A DNA stretch of 64,000 nt from contig OZ022349.1 of NCBI GenBank assembly GCA_963989245.1, forward strand, positions 11,386,167-11,450,166, given 5' to 3'. The DNA is from Nansenia antarctica. Its lineage: Eukaryota; Chordata; Actinopteri; Argentiniformes; Microstomatidae. The translations under genes were made by a program, and so were the position numbers. The notes below the pieces were generated by a model. That model searched no databases. It saw nothing but the letters and a program-made list of their open reading frames with translations, and was not told the origin of the DNA. Position 1 is the first letter of the stretch. Every line of letters begins with the position of its first letter. Positions 34,601-46,095 of this stretch are shown here, in pieces.

Positions 34601-37600
34601 TAGCAGTGGGGATTACTCACCGAATCCATTGCGTTGCAGTATTTCGGCTTGACTAGCGAGTTTGTGTTGTGATTCTCAACGTAGTTCTGTGTTTCAAAAG
34701 AAAAGTCTGAAGATTTTGATTGGTTGCCGATATGAGGACCAAAGCATTAGAACGTGTCACAAATACTTACTTGGCAACTCTTCAACAATGCGACAATCGA
34801 CAATGTAATGAAATATAATGCAATGTAATGGAAAACTTATTCTAGAGATCCCATTCCAAAGATGGTGCCTCTTCAGTGCTCTGACCATGGTGTTACTAGA
34901 TTCTTGCTCCGAGCTCTTTTCCGATTTTTGGCAACCTGTCTCTTGTTCAGGTGTTGGCAGACGGGTACCTCATGATTGGGATCGATGGTTCAGAGGCGGC
35001 AGATGGATCAGACTGGTTCTGCTTCCACTCTACCTCTTCCTCCATCTTCCCTGCCGGCTTCTGTGAAATCAACAGTATCGAACTAACGTCCCCTAGAGGT
35101 ACACTTATAACCCTTATCCTTTCTTCTACAAACTACAGCCCCGTCCAAAAATCAACTCCTTGTCCTACCCCAAGACACTTCTTGTAGATCTAAACGGGGG
35201 AGATGGGTTTAAGCAATACTACACAGGCTAGGTGTAGTTCATATTCCCTACACCAATCTGATCTTTTCAGATTTACCAAACTGTCTTGGGTGAGGGTGAA
35301 AGGTTTATTAGGTGACCGGACAAAAAAAACATTCCCTCTCACGGAACTTACTTATAGTTAGAGACTGTAGTCAGTAGTCTTATCTCACTAGCTGCCAAAG
35401 AAGTCCAAAACACCTACACTGTGTGCCAAATGTTTTATAATTTACCTAGCAGCAATACTTTGACAAAATGAAGCGTCATCATTTATGCAATTTCTGTGAA
35501 TAAAGTCACCCGTGGCACTGTAGAATGTTGACCATTTTATTCAGCCTCGGCACGAAACTTCTTTCATCTCCTTATTTTGTTCTCTCCTGTCTGGCCTCTC
35601 TCCTGACCTGAACATCTGTGTTTGCCTAGCCTCACCACTCACTCTACCCCACAGGGTACACTAAACTGCCATTTAAATGGTTTGACTACCTCAGAGAAAC
35701 GGGTTCAATAGCCGCTCCTGTCAAGCTCTTTAACAAGGTAGGACTTGAAATCCTGGCTGTGTTTTTGGTTGTTTTTGGTTATCACAGGGTCTGTGTGCCA
35801 TCTGAGTTTTTGGGAAAGTAGGCGTCACAGCTTGAGATGGACTGAGCAGTTTGTCTCTTGTTACTCTATTGAAATCCTACTGTACATTATCAACAACATG
35901 GGAGTTAATGTGCAGTATGAAAAAGTCACGTAAAAGTAATGTCTGTGTGATATGTGAGAAGTAATCTGTACGATTTGAGTAACGATACATCTCTATTTGT
36001 GTATTGCTGAATTTATGACTTTAATCTGCCGTGATTATAATCTCCAACTATCTCCGCCTCTTTGCCCTCCGCCGTGTAATGTTTCCAGGACGTTCCGAAC
36101 CACGGCTTCCGCCAGGGCATGAAGGTGGAGGCCGTGGACCTGATGGAGCCCCGGCTGGTGTGTGTCGCCACGGTGACACGCATCGTCCACCGGCTCCTGC
36201 GGGTCCACTTTGACGGCTGGGAGGACGAGTACGACCAATGGGTGGACTGCGAGTCACCTGACCTCTACCCCGTGGGCTGGTGTCAGCTGACAGGGTATCA
36301 GCTACAGCCGCCTGCTGCACAGAGTAAGCTCCAACACACGTTCATATGTGACGGCAGCTGGTGAAACCGGGAACAAGTTGCCAAACAATCAAAATGTTCC
36401 GACTTTTATTCTGAAGTGAGTAATCCCCACTCCTCTACACTAACTAGGTCGTAGTTGGGATTATTTCAACCAATCCATTGCATTGCATTGCATTGCATTT
36501 TTCCGGAATAAAAGTCCAAACGGTCCGTCGGTTGGCGACTTGTTCCCGGTTTCACCAGCTGCTGTCTCATATGCTCAACATTTATCCATACAGTTCTAGC
36601 AAAACCACAGTTTATTCAAGCATGAAACCAGTAGTGAGATATTCATGCACCCATATTTCATTGTTATAACCCAAAATCAATCCATGCGTGAAATTACTAA
36701 TTTATTATGTTTTTTTTGGTTTGTTTTAAGAACACATCATTTATTATTTTAACAAAAATAAACATGCTATATGTGTCTGATTTTAACTGCTATGTTAATT
36801 CAGCCGCCAGAGAAATCCCACCAGTGGTACCGAAGCAGAAGAAGAAGGCTCAACAGTACAAAGGCCAAAAGAAAAGTATGTTTTTAAATGTGTGGTTTTT
36901 TTACCTCTCTTTTCGTCATCTCTCCTTTTACACCCTTTTCTCTCCCTGTTGATCGACACTCTAGTTCATCCCTTCAAAATACTCTGGTTGTTATATTTGC
37001 CTTTTGGTTGACAGCAAAAGAGGGAGAGAGGAGGATAGAGAGGGAGAGAATGAGAGAGAGCAGGATGGTGTCGGCACACCAGAGAGACAGCAAGAACCAG
37101 GTGAGAAAGTGGACATGTAGTCAAGACCACATAAGTAGCCTTGAGAACCGATGGTTCTCGAGCCTAACGGCCCTTAGGGGGCAGGAGCCTATCTCCTGTT
37201 TCTGTAGCGTGAGGCAGCTTGATGTACAAGTACAGTCCATGCCACCCCCCCCCCCCCCAAGGCAGCAAACACCGGTGTAGATGCATACTGTATGCATAAG
37301 TGAGTGTGGTGGTGCTTATGGGGTGTCGCTACGGGACAGGTGTCACTCTGACTGGGAGGGCAAAATCACAGTATACCCACTAGAAAAAACTAGACTACAC
37401 CACTGCATCAGTCGTATCATAGAAAAGCATGGACGATCTCGATTCATTCACAACTTAGGATAAAACGTATCAATTGATCAAACAAGTCGACACCCCTACC
37501 CTGCACGTGAACGCACAAAACCGAGCCGTAGGACTGAAATGGGATTGGGCCTTGCTCACCTGGGGCTTATTTAGGGGGGGGGGGGGGGGGGGTGCAGCGT

Positions 37601-38594
37601 TAGAAGATGTTGCGCTGTCTATCGACCAAACTGTATTAATCTGTCTGTCAAACAATAATTAAACATCGGTAGCCCTGGAAGCTTACCCCCCTGAGTCTTG
37701 GCTTGGTGTTTAGAGAGGAAGATTCCGGTTGGTCGGCGGCCCTTCAGTCAGGCAGGCAGGAGGAGGAGCTTCTCGGGGGACGAAGAGCAGAGTCCACCCC
37801 CTTACTCCGCCCAGGGGCCCACACGGCCCAGGCCGCGCACCCACCATCACATCACCCACAAATCAGGTAACACGCTCATAATCACCGAGTCCTCCACGCA
37901 GACAGGGGGCGCTAACAGGTGCAGTGTTCATCCCATTCTAGGGCCTGGCAGTGTGCTGGCCGTGTGGGGGATCCTGCTGCATGAGGTGTACTGTTTGTCC
38001 CATCAGTGTATGCTGAAGTCCCATAATGTCCTTTTTGTATATTTTTCTTTTTTGGACCAGGAACTTCCAGTGAGACGATAAGCTATTGTAAGAGAGACAG
38101 GATATGGGTTAGGGTGGAAGAGGGGTTGTCATGTTTGTCATTAGTTAATTAGTTAATGCTATTGTTTCTAGAAGGAGTAGACAGGGGGAGATCCTACATC
38201 CCCATCCTATTTATAAATGATCCTACATTCCCATCCTATTTATAAATGTGTCACAGGTGGCGGGAATGTGAAGAGGTGGAAGAGGTTTATTGTATGCCTT
38301 GAGTTTAGATATCCAATGCATCGTCACATATTTCTCCCCATTTGATATGCATATTGAGCCAACTGATTGTATTCTTTGGGGGGTGGGGTGGGGGGGGGGG
38401 GGGGTGGTCTGTGTCAAAGTATTTGTGTCTCTGGAGGTCACGGCTCTTTGTAATTCCTCTCTCTTTCTCTCCTGTCGTCAGAGTCTCTGTTGCGCGTGAA
38501 GGAGGAGGCGGTGGATGAGTTCACCTTCTCCCAGGGCATCTCTGACCAGGAGAGCAACGGCTCCGGCAGCTACTACATCAAACAGGAGCCCTGA
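28700..38594 (+). CDS. mbtd1: MBT domain-containing protein 1
   Basis: MBTD1 is a nuclear chromatin reader that binds lower-methylated histone H4K20 and is a subunit of the TIP60/NuA4 acetyltransferase complex. The start ATG at 28700 gives MEDTRDM on a 21-nt coding exon joined to AERTPRSERKRRDSFGMFDG; the Met of MFDGYDSCSEES is a possible internal start. An acidic Ser-rich stretch follows, then the FCS zinc finger (31121-31254: TCEMCGMVG and RFCSVSCSRSYSS). Four MBT repeats follow: the first in exons 32104-32891, the second in 33111-33808, the third in 33955-35098, the fourth in 35655-36323 (DQWVDCESPDLYPVGWC). Then come a Lys-rich stretch, a 51-codon exon and the end VKEEAVDEF...YYIKQEP, stop TGA 38592-38594. 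Exons sum to 2,094 nt, 697 residues, against 628 in the shorter human form. VKEE and IKQE fit the SUMO consensus. Identity is by strong similarity along the whole protein. Confidence 0.97.
29982..30918. mobile_element. hAT-like element, TAGGGATGCTCCGAT family, copy 2
   Basis: Ends TAGGGATGCTCCGAT and ATCGGAGCATCCCTA with a perfect 8-bp duplication ATGCTGCA (29974-29981 and 30919-30926), establishing a hAT-type insertion in the mbtd1 intron 29840-31120. It is nearly identical to copy 1 at 20702-21146 over the shared parts, but carries an extra block of about 460 bp at 30275-30734. The poly(C) run of copy 1 is here a T-run followed by a C-run. Confidence 0.92.
30285..30486 (-). mobile_element. 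tRNA-derived SINE nested in hAT copy 2
   Basis: Same family and orientation as 5145-5335. The minus strand has the head GTGGTCTAGTGGATAGTGAG, B-box region GTGAGTTCAAATCCCGCC, and the tail AAGTCGCTTTGGATAAAAGC. Confidence 0.85.
31355..31745 (-). pseudogene. LINE ORF2 3' end
   Basis: On the minus strand 31529-31750 encodes FDLLPSGRRFRVPRSRFNRL and FIPVSVKLLN, a motif at the end of the ORF2 of several fish LINEs, followed by a 3' tail with GACAATAAAGTGAC (complement near 31367-31380). It is a 5'-truncated copy, antisense to mbtd1, in the intron 31255-31827. A similar end in the other orientation lies at 48149-48738. Confidence 0.8.
32383..32402. repeat. Short interstitial telomere-like repeat
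   Basis: ACCCTAACCCTAACCCTAAC, a little over three vertebrate telomere units, inside the mbtd1 intron 32187-32468. Confidence 0.9.
34424..34761. mobile_element. Inverted-repeat MITE related to the 15239 family
   Basis: Ends TGTGACACGTTCTAATGCTT (34424) and AAGCATTAGAACGTGTCACA (34761) are perfect complements, continuing as TGGTCCTCATATCGG / CCGATATGAGGACCA. The centre contains GGGGATTACTCACCGAATCC and TTTCGGCTTGACTAGCGAG, also found in 15239-15556. So this family shares a core with that element but has different ends. In mbtd1 intron 34281-34950. Confidence 0.87.
36349..36566. mobile_element. Inverted-repeat MITE, TGACGGCAGCTGGTG family
   Basis: Ends TGACGGCAGCTGGTGAAACC and GGTTTCACCAGCTGCTGTC are flanked by TCATATG on both sides (36342-36348 and 36567-36573), a 7-bp (perhaps 8-bp) target duplication. 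Second copy of the family at 15239-15556. In mbtd1 intron 36324-36803. Confidence 0.88.
36876..37713 (+). other. mbtd1: mbtd1 intron with decayed MITE and homopolymers
   Basis: About 37400-37551 matches the inner and right part of the GGCCC...GGGCC family (shared ATAGAAAAGCAT, ATTCACAACTTA, and right end GGGATTGGGCC at 37541-37551). The left end is missing. Poly(C) at about 37244-37258 and poly(G) at about 37576-37592 flank it. Confidence 0.65.
37714..37866 (+). CDS. mbtd1: Basic 51-codon penultimate exon of mbtd1
   Basis: A 153-nt exon, phase 1 at both ends, so including or skipping it keeps frame. It encodes KRKIPVGRRPFSQAGRRRS and a proline- and arginine-rich tail ending THHHITHKS. It may add a nuclear-localisation-like basic patch. 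The short human isoform I recall runs directly from the Lys-rich segment to the C-terminal part, so this is probably an alternatively spliced exon; I am not sure which fish or mammalian isoforms use it. Confidence 0.75.
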
Positions 38595-38843
38595 GGCCCC
38601 GCCCCCCACGAGGCAGGCAGCCACGGAGGGAGGAGGGCAGGACGTACCCCCAAACACCCAGCGACACCCGCAACCAGGACACAAGCCAAGGTGTACACCT
38701 CAAAACACACCCAAAGACCCCCACCACCACCACCACCACCTGCACACTCACACCCAGCAAACCAGGAAATAGGGTTACTATGGTTACTATGGGCTCCTCA
38801 AGGATCTCTCGGAGCAACTTCTATATCAAACCCTAGAGCCCTG

Positions 38844-38849
<6 letters not shown>

Positions 38850-38899
<50 letters not shown>
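38850..38899. repeat. CA microsatellite
   Basis: Uninterrupted CA array in the proximal mbtd1 3' UTR. Confidence 0.95.
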
Positions 38900-38900
<1 letters not shown>

Positions 38901-41900
38901 GCCCAGGTCTGGGTACCTGGCAGCTTCCCATAAACACATGGAGGTAGGGAGGGCGACTATTCCTAGACCCCCTCCTGATTCCACTGCGGCACTTCCTATT
39001 CCTCAAAACATTCACCCAGACGGGACCGTGGTGCTATGGGTTCCCCCACAACCACCTCATTCTGGGGGGGGGGGGTGCTGGGGTTTGTCTGTGTGTCTCG
39101 TCCTCTCCTCTGCCCTGTCCCAGCAGCCAGCACTCTGACACCAAACTCTGGGCCACGCACAGAGACCTGTATAAACTGTGACAGACATTTCTGAGCCAGG
39201 TCTTTCTTTATGGTTTATTTTTTTCGGTAAGGGAGCTAGCCCCAGCAGGATTTCAGAGAGGCAGGGGCAGAGAGCTGTGTTAAAACCGGAATTCATTTTG
39301 TTGTTGATTTGAACAATTTTGCCAGGTGGACTTGCTTTGTTAATAGTACTTGAAGTTTTCGGAATTGATTTTGTACGATTTTTTTGTTGTCTTAAACGCT
39401 GATTTGAGTGATTTCTCATCGACAGCTCTTTTGGTGGGGTATTTGGGAGTGTGGTAAAAAAAAAGAAAAAAGTCTAAAGGATGAATTCAAATAGTATGTG
39501 ACCTATTCGTATAGAACTATATAGATATTAAGAATTGGGCTTTGAATATATATATATATAAATCAGAAACCATACTGGTAGGATGGGACACTCTCTTAAT
39601 AGGTAGTCCAAATATCCAAACTTGCATATTACATATTGTGAAGCTGTGTATTGGCAAGGGGAGACTGGTCACGGCACAAATTAGAGGACGGACTCATTGT
39701 AATGCTTGGAATGGAACGATATGACAATATAGATCATCATTCCATTCCATGCATCACCATGAGCCCGATCACCGATTTCTACCTCCACCAGCCTCCAATG
39801 CCATGCATACTAGTATGCCAGTGTGGATGTTGGGGTACACTAGATGAACACTGTCACAGATTGCACTACAGGAATTAATCAGTCTAGATGGCTTGTTTGA
39901 ATCACCCTCACCTTGACAAGTCTTCAGCTGTAGACCGCAAGGGCCAGACCTCAAAACCAAACCTCAACATGTCTGGCTCTACGAGAGAGAGTAACGATCA
40001 AGCGATGTTTGATCTTTAAAATGGTGTCGTATGGAAGAAAGTGAAAGTAAAAAAGCAACGCACGTGTCAAAGATGACACTGAGATATGCAAAATCTTGAT
40101 TTGATTTACATGGTTTTGGCTTCATCGTTCGGGGTAGTTCTTTTATTTCAGAGCCATATTGATGCAAACTGGTTAAGTATTCAACTGAGCCACAAGAATA
40201 TGTTTATGTTTATTATCTATCGTTAAGAGCTAATAGCCTTTTGAAAGTATCCATTTCACACAGCCAACAGGGTCTGTTTAAAATCGGAAACACTTCTGCA
40301 ACCACCAATTCAAGTCCACATTTTGTACCACCCAAGATCTAGTAGATGTTTAGGGTTATTCCTGATTGGTTGTGGACCCTCCGAACCCCTCTGAATCTCA
40401 ACTTCCTGTGTTTGAGTTTTGAATGAAAAAAGCATCTATGTTGGACTATCCTTTCTTTCCTTTAGCTAAAGTTGTTGTACTACCTCCTGACGAGCTTGGC
40501 AGTGGAATCGAGACCGTGGTTTAGGGTCGTCGTGAAATCAGTTTTTCAAATTTCAGAAGTATGTTTGGGCAACTTGATTAACCGTATGCAAATGAAAGAT
40601 GCTAACCTATGTTCCTATTTAAGTCTAGACACCAAACACAGATATTTTCTAACATAGCACATTTGAGGTAGTCCTCTGAATGGAATGATATGCAATAATA
40701 TTTTATGTATTATTTTGCTATGTCAGATCCTTGAATTTATAACACCCTGAAATGAGATGATAGATATATTATACTGAAATAAAATTCTATTGCATAACTG
40801 TGACAACTATGCGAGCTAAGGTCTAGAATCAGGATAGCATATGTTGACTAATATAGATACTGTATATGATGAACCACACAATATAGAAATACAGAATAGT
40901 ACAGGACAGCCAGCCTAGCTCAGTAAAGGTTAGGTTAGCTATAAGCTCTATTTCTATACCAGTAAGGTTGACAATTAAATTCTCAGGAAATGTTTGCATT
41001 GTTGAAGACTTTCTTGGTTGCAAGGGTTACGCAAAGTGCATTACAAATAGTTAGAATCAAATAGATGTTACGCGAAGTAACACTAAGTTAGGCGGAAGAT
41101 GAACCATGCGCACCCATTCGAGAGGGTCTTAACGGAACAACTTGCTCACAAATCAATGTTTCTTTGTCCATATTTGAATGTTAATTTCTCCCCAGGTTAT
41201 GACATTACTACGTTAAATGACTATTATCCTGTTGATTTTATGAGCTATTTTCTATAAACTCCATTTTCAAATGTTCTAACCTCTTTACCCACTCAGTTTG
41301 AGTGCTTTTTGTGGATGTTCTTTTTCCAAACATTGTTTCCATTTGTAATATAATGTAATAGTTTGTATCGATATGCATTTTTCCTCTCTGTTGGTTTAAT
41401 TGGATTGTCAAGTGAGTGTAACTAAGGCTAAATGATAGCAGAGCAATAAAATGTCACAATCTTCTTAAGTGGAAAGGTTTTTAAGTTTAGCCTTTGCTTC
41501 CAATTATTCACTTGCAGAAATCTTTCTTGTGTGTATCTGGAGGACAGCTTCAGGGCACTGATGAGATGAGACTGAACAAAGCATTAAACGACGGTCACCG
41601 TAACCAATCCACTGACCAAAACAATATAATATCTAAGAAAAAAAAAAGACTAGACTGTTCTAAATCTAACTTTGCTGCTACCCTCCTCTGAATAACCCAA
41701 AAAGAGTCCCAAGGCACAATCAACATGTCATCCCTCTTCACTTTGAGGGAGAGGTTTCTTTTTTTGTGGAATGCCTTTGTTTTTTTTCTTAATTGACGTA
41801 AGAACATCCCTGTCACCAAGGTGCCCAATCCCAAATCAACACTAGCACACACTCCTAACCAGTTCTGCATGCCCCCTTGCAGATCTGAAAACAATGGATG

Positions 41901-42261
41901 GGTGTAAACAACGTGCAACTATCATATTGTTTACATCTATTCCACTCTGCAGATCTGAGGGAGACATAAAGTGGTAGGGATGTGAATGGGTTTCATTAGG
42001 AACTGTTTATACCAATCAATTAGTAATGAGTGCATGTTGATCAGTGAACATTATGGTGAAGTCTGTGATCCTGTACTTGTTTTGCTATAAAGTTCTTTGT
42101 TTGTGCTACCTGCCCAACTTTTAATCAACCCCTACGCACTTATGAGAAATTCAAAGGATTGGATAGATCTCAATAACTTGGTAATTGTGTGACTCAATAT
42201 GGCCATTGTGCCACACTGCTTTGACCTATCCAATCCTTTACAGATCACCAGTAAGTGACCA

Positions 42262-42418
42262 GGGGGGTATTCCATCAATGTCGCTAAATGAAAATCCAGG
42301 CTTATTTTTAAATCTCGCGAGATTTATCAAAACAAGCCCAGATTTTTTGATAAACCTTGCGAGATTTGTCAAAATAAGCCTAGACTTTCCTTTAGCAACG
42401 TTGATGGGATTACCCCCC
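42262..42418. mobile_element. Palindromic MITE in mbtd1 3' UTR
   Basis: Ends GGGGGTATTCCATCAATGTC and the complementary AACGTTGATGGGATTACCCCC, with inner complementary halves around AATCTCGCGAGATTT and a second GCGAGATTT. CAG flanks both sides. A half copy lies at 49233-49298. Confidence 0.82.
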
Positions 42419-42818
42419 AGGAGTGGATTTAGAGTTGGACATTTCTGTCTCTTTTGGATACTAACACGGGTCTATTTTGTATGTGACAGCCCCTCTATAT
42501 TCAAGCATTGTATAATGGTGCTATATATATATTTGATAAAGTGATTTAGTTATTTTATTCAGAAATCTTTTCTCAAACTAACTATTGAGGGGGTTAAGCT
42601 ATGTTTTGAATTTTATTTTGGATACAAATAACTGATTTGTTTTGGGGGGGAAAAAGTATACATTTACTAAATTATACACACTGACCCTTGAGGTACATAT
42701 TAGGTTTCAGTTTAGGGTTTGTACATGGTTTTGATAGTGTCTATACATAAGGTTATTTCTTTCTTATGGTAAATTTGTGCTGTGATTGAGGTTTGATAAA
42801 CTGTTAATTGAATTTGTA

Positions 42819-42824
42819 AATAAA
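42819..42824 (+). terminator. mbtd1: Poly(A) signal AATAAA, mbtd1 distal
   Basis: The hexamer in GTAAATAAATCAAATG, followed by a T/G-rich stretch, is the last strong plus-strand signal before the convergent gene. Confidence 0.55.
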
Positions 42825-43061
42825 TCAAATGTTGGCGACATAATATTGGTTGTATTATTTGTTTACAAGCATTACAAACTGTTTCTGCATGGCTGTGAAA
42901 AGGTATCTGTTGATTTTTTTTTTTTTTTAAACTAACTTTTTACACTGAATAAAATGATACTTATGAATCAGTGTTTGTCTGCCATTTTTCACCTCTATGC
43001 TCCTACATCTTAAATTAAATTAGATTAGTGTCCCTTCAGTAATTGATACTATCATCAATAG

Positions 43062-43255
43062 GGGTGGAGGTAGCCTAGTGGTTAGAGGCTGGCTAGCAAT
43101 CAGGGCTGTTTCAATTCCTGCCTCAAGAGGGAGTTGCATGTGCCCTTGAGCAAGGCACAACCCCCAATTACTCCAGGGGCACTGACTGGCTGACCCTGTG
43201 CCTAGATCAAAAAGATTCCAGTGATTGACAACTTGATTGCATGGCAAATAAAACA
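43062..43255 (+). mobile_element. tRNA-derived SINE, second family
   Basis: The head GGAGGTAGCCTAGTGGTTAG is an A-box-like start, GGCTGTTTCAATTCC is B-box-like, and it continues with CTTGAGCAAGGCACAACCCC and AATTACTCCAGGGGCACTG, typical of fish SINEs. It lies between the convergent ends of mbtd1 and nme2. The rest of 42846-43664 shows no feature. Confidence 0.78.
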
Positions 43256-43664
43256 TTTTAAAATGTAGATTACTACAAGTGTGAAAGTCCTCTTCCTCTA
43301 CAAGCCTTGCTATAGTGCATCAAACCAGGTCCTGTAATCTGACCATTAGGATGACAGCTCATTCAGAGCATGCAATACATCTACTCTTAATCTCAACCTG
43401 AGGTCATGGGGCTTGGCGAAGCCCTTTTATTGTTGACATCCTGATCAAAGCCTGTTAAAGCTCACCATCAATCTGGTCACCACAAACAAGGTTCAAGCAT
43501 TTAATGCACCAATAAACCCAGGCCATTTTAATTCAGGGTCAAGGGGGCACATTACTAGAAAATTGATAGTTTTAATCTCTGATGTCAATAACAATTTTTT
43601 TGTGGAATAGGGATTTGTGTGTGTAAAGATGAACAGCAGAACACAATATCCAGTTGTGTGTTTC

Positions 43665-43670
43665 TTTAAT
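43665..43670 (-). terminator. nme2: Candidate poly(A) signal ATTAAA, nme2
   Basis: On the minus strand ATTAAAGAAACACACAAC lies about 240 bp after the nme2 stop, consistent with the short 3' UTR usual for this family. No better minus-strand signal was seen nearby. Confidence 0.45.
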
Positions 43671-43907
43671 GGAAATCTCTCAAAACTGACAGTCAAACAT
43701 CAATGCACCAAGCATTCATACATACAGCCCCACAAGATGTTATAACCCAAGATTGGACAAATCAGGTACAGTAAGCGAGGAGGAATGTGGCATCTTCAGG
43801 AGTAGGATGGAGCAGTCTCTAGATGCTGAGCCCAGATGTCCCCCACCCCTCTCCTAGTGGAGGAGGTCAGGATAGCCTGATCATAGATCAGTCCCCAAGG
43901 ACAACCT

Positions 43908-46095
43908 CTAACCGTAGATCCAGTCTAGAGCGCAGCTGCTGTAGCTGGCCAGCTCTTCTGGTTTGAACCACAAGGCGATCTCATTTTTGGCACTCTCTAC
44001 AGCATCACTGCCGTGGATGATGTTCCTGCATCAGCAAAGAGAGATAGACATACGTTAGCTTAGCATAAACTACTTCACATTCACAAATCTAAAGTCATAC
44101 AATCGTGAGAGGACTTAAAATTAAGCAGAAGAGATATTAGATGTGCAATATACTTAACAAAATCTAGGTCATACAATCACAATATGACTAAGCTTAACAG
44201 ATATGAGATACTTAACTAAAAGGGTCATACACAATCATGAAATGAAGCCAAATGACTTCTTAATCTAAAAATAGGCTTGTCTAGCACTTTGATATGATCA
44301 AATCTGGTTACCTAACAATTGAGGTGTGTGGGGGGGGTTAGGATGGGTACCGCCATCCAGACTACAAGGCAGTGCCAGTGACTTTCACATACCTGCCCAC
44401 TTGAATGCAGAAGTCCCCTCGGATGGTGCCGGGTTTGGAATCAGCAGGGTTGGTCTCGCCCAGCATCACTCTACCTGTCTTGACTACATTTAACCCTTCC
44501 CACACCTGGCAGGACAGAGGGACAGGGACAGCACTTTAGCTTCAACACATTATTACTTCCAAACTGTTTTTTTGCATGTCTATGTACATCTGGTTGGATG
44601 CTAAACTGCATTTCATTGTCTTGTACATATAAAGTTGAATCTACTTTGCGATGACAAATAAAGTTGAATCTAATCTGTCATTTACAAGTACAAGGGCTGT
44701 CTAAAGGGTTATGTTGTAGACCATGTATCCATGGTGAAGTTGTACACAAGTGAAATATAATATTAGATTAAATATTATAATTATATTGCCCATCTCAACT
44801 ACCTTGCGTCACAGGCCTCCAGGATTGCCCAGGGCCGGTGAATAACACTACTTGGCATCTTTGACAAGACGTTTTAAGGTTCCACTTACCATGGCTACCA
44901 CTGGGCCTGAGGCCATGTAGGAGACGAGACCAGGGAAGAAAGGCCTCGCCTTCAGGTCAGCGTAGTGCTCTTCTAGAAGCTTCTCAGAGGCCTGGGTGGA
45001 TCAAACACATCAGAACCACATTATTCAAACAATGAAACAGTCAAGACGAGGTAGAATGCATTGCTTAATGTTGAGCAGCAGACAGAATAGTGGAGAATTA
45101 ATTGTAGGCCTACTACCATGTACAGGTGTTCAGTCGGCCTCAGATAAGTAAATAACAAACAGTGACTATATTTAGCCACATTTCCTTTAATGCCGTACTG
45201 TAAACACTCAAGCTACGGCTGTTGGTCTTCTGAGGACTTAAAGTCAAGGAGACTTTCTCTGCCCACAGACCAAAACAGGGAGGATCAGGGGACCGTAACA
45301 CTCAGCGCTAATCACTGCTATGGTTAAGAATAGGGAATCTAATCTGGTCCTTCTTCAAGGTCTGCTGCAGGTGAACTTCATTATACTCAGTGAGCAGAGA
45401 GAGTTGTAGATGTCATAGGGCCCCATTTCCCTGTACAAAGTACACACTTACTTCAGCAAGGAAGACTATAATATACCATAATGTCATTCATTGTTGAAAT
45501 ATGGTGGAGATGCCAGCATGAGCAAAAATGACAGAACTGCAGCCCATAGTGTATGGGTGGTGTAAATAGTTTTGCAAAACAAAGACATGTTCGACACTTG
45601 ATGTGCTTTGTCTTGCTGAAAGAACACTGCAGTTATGCAAATATCAGGTATTTTAAGCATTCTTATTGATGGTCAATAAGAACAATATTGTGATGCGGTC
45701 CAAATATCAGACTGGCCAACGACTAGCATATTCATATTCATATTTCACTAATGTGTCTGTAGCAAAACGTTTGAATAAACATTTCCCATTTCTTTTATAG
45801 TTATAGTATGTAGTTCTTCTGTACAGCAATTTTAACTAGCAGTGCTAATCTCGTTCACAACATGATCCTCTTGGACAGTAGCCTCGGTATGAGGTTAATA
45901 GCGCAGAATCTACAAATGCAGATGCAGTTTCAATGCAGAAGCCAAAGCCTCCAGTGAGAGACTCACCTGGATCATTTTCATGCCAACGAGTTTGAAGCCT
46001 TTCGCCTCAAAGCGCTTGATGATATCTCCAATAAGTCCCCTCTGCACGCCATCTGGCTTGATGGCAATGAAGGTGCGCTCCTCGTTTGCAGTCAT
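43908..46095 (-). CDS. nme2: Nucleoside diphosphate kinase (NME1/NME2 type)
   Basis: Cytosolic NDP kinase: transfers the terminal phosphate from nucleoside triphosphates to diphosphates through a phosphohistidine, as a hexamer. Four coding exons on the minus strand: 45967-46095 (start ATG at 46095-46093, MTANEERTFIAIKPDGVQRG), 44890-44991, 44393-44505 and 43908-44025 (stop TAG). They sum to 462 nt, 153 residues, the normal family length. The active-site segment NIIHGSDAVESA with its catalytic histidine begins the last exon; RPFFPGLVSYM and GETNPADSKPGTIRGDFC are intact. The end ALDWIYG resembles NME2 (DWVYE in human). All junctions are GT-AG and phases agree. NME1 and NME2 cannot be separated cleanly for a fish single gene; the symbol is approximate. 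It converges on mbtd1, as in human 17q21.33. Confidence 0.97.
44026..45966 (-). other. nme2: nme2 coding-region introns
   Basis: Three introns: 44026-44392, 44506-44889 and 44992-45966. I see no transposon with recognisable ends, no RNA gene and no extra exon in them. Confidence 0.7.

Larger units (their letters stand above)
28700..38594 (+). other. mbtd1: mbtd1 exon map and bare introns
   Basis: Coding exons: 28700-28720, 29638-29839, 31121-31254, 31828-31939, 32104-32186, 32469-32586, 32757-32891, 33111-33199, 33574-33808, 33955-34010, 34176-34280, 34951-35098, 35655-35737, 36089-36323, 36804-36875, 37714-37866, 38482-38594. All phases agree. Introns in which I recognise nothing: 28721-29637, 33200-33573, 35099-35654 and 35738-36088. 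The intron 37867-38481 has only a 30-bp doublet (about 38190-38250) and a poly(G) run (about 38380-38405). Confidence 0.9.
38595..42845 (+). other. mbtd1: mbtd1 3' UTR
   Basis: About 4.2 kb to the AATAAA at 42819-42824, with earlier candidate signals near 40778 and 41443 that would give shorter transcripts. It contains a CA array (38850-38899), a poly(G) run near 39065 and a palindromic MITE (42262-42418). The rest is unique AT-rich sequence with no gene seen. Confidence 0.65.

Noticed and set aside
43062..43255. tRNA gene
   Set aside because: A- and B-box-like sequences are present but there is no cloverleaf or terminator, and the body and tail match a SINE. The same holds for 5145-5335, 30285-30486 and 49553-49788.
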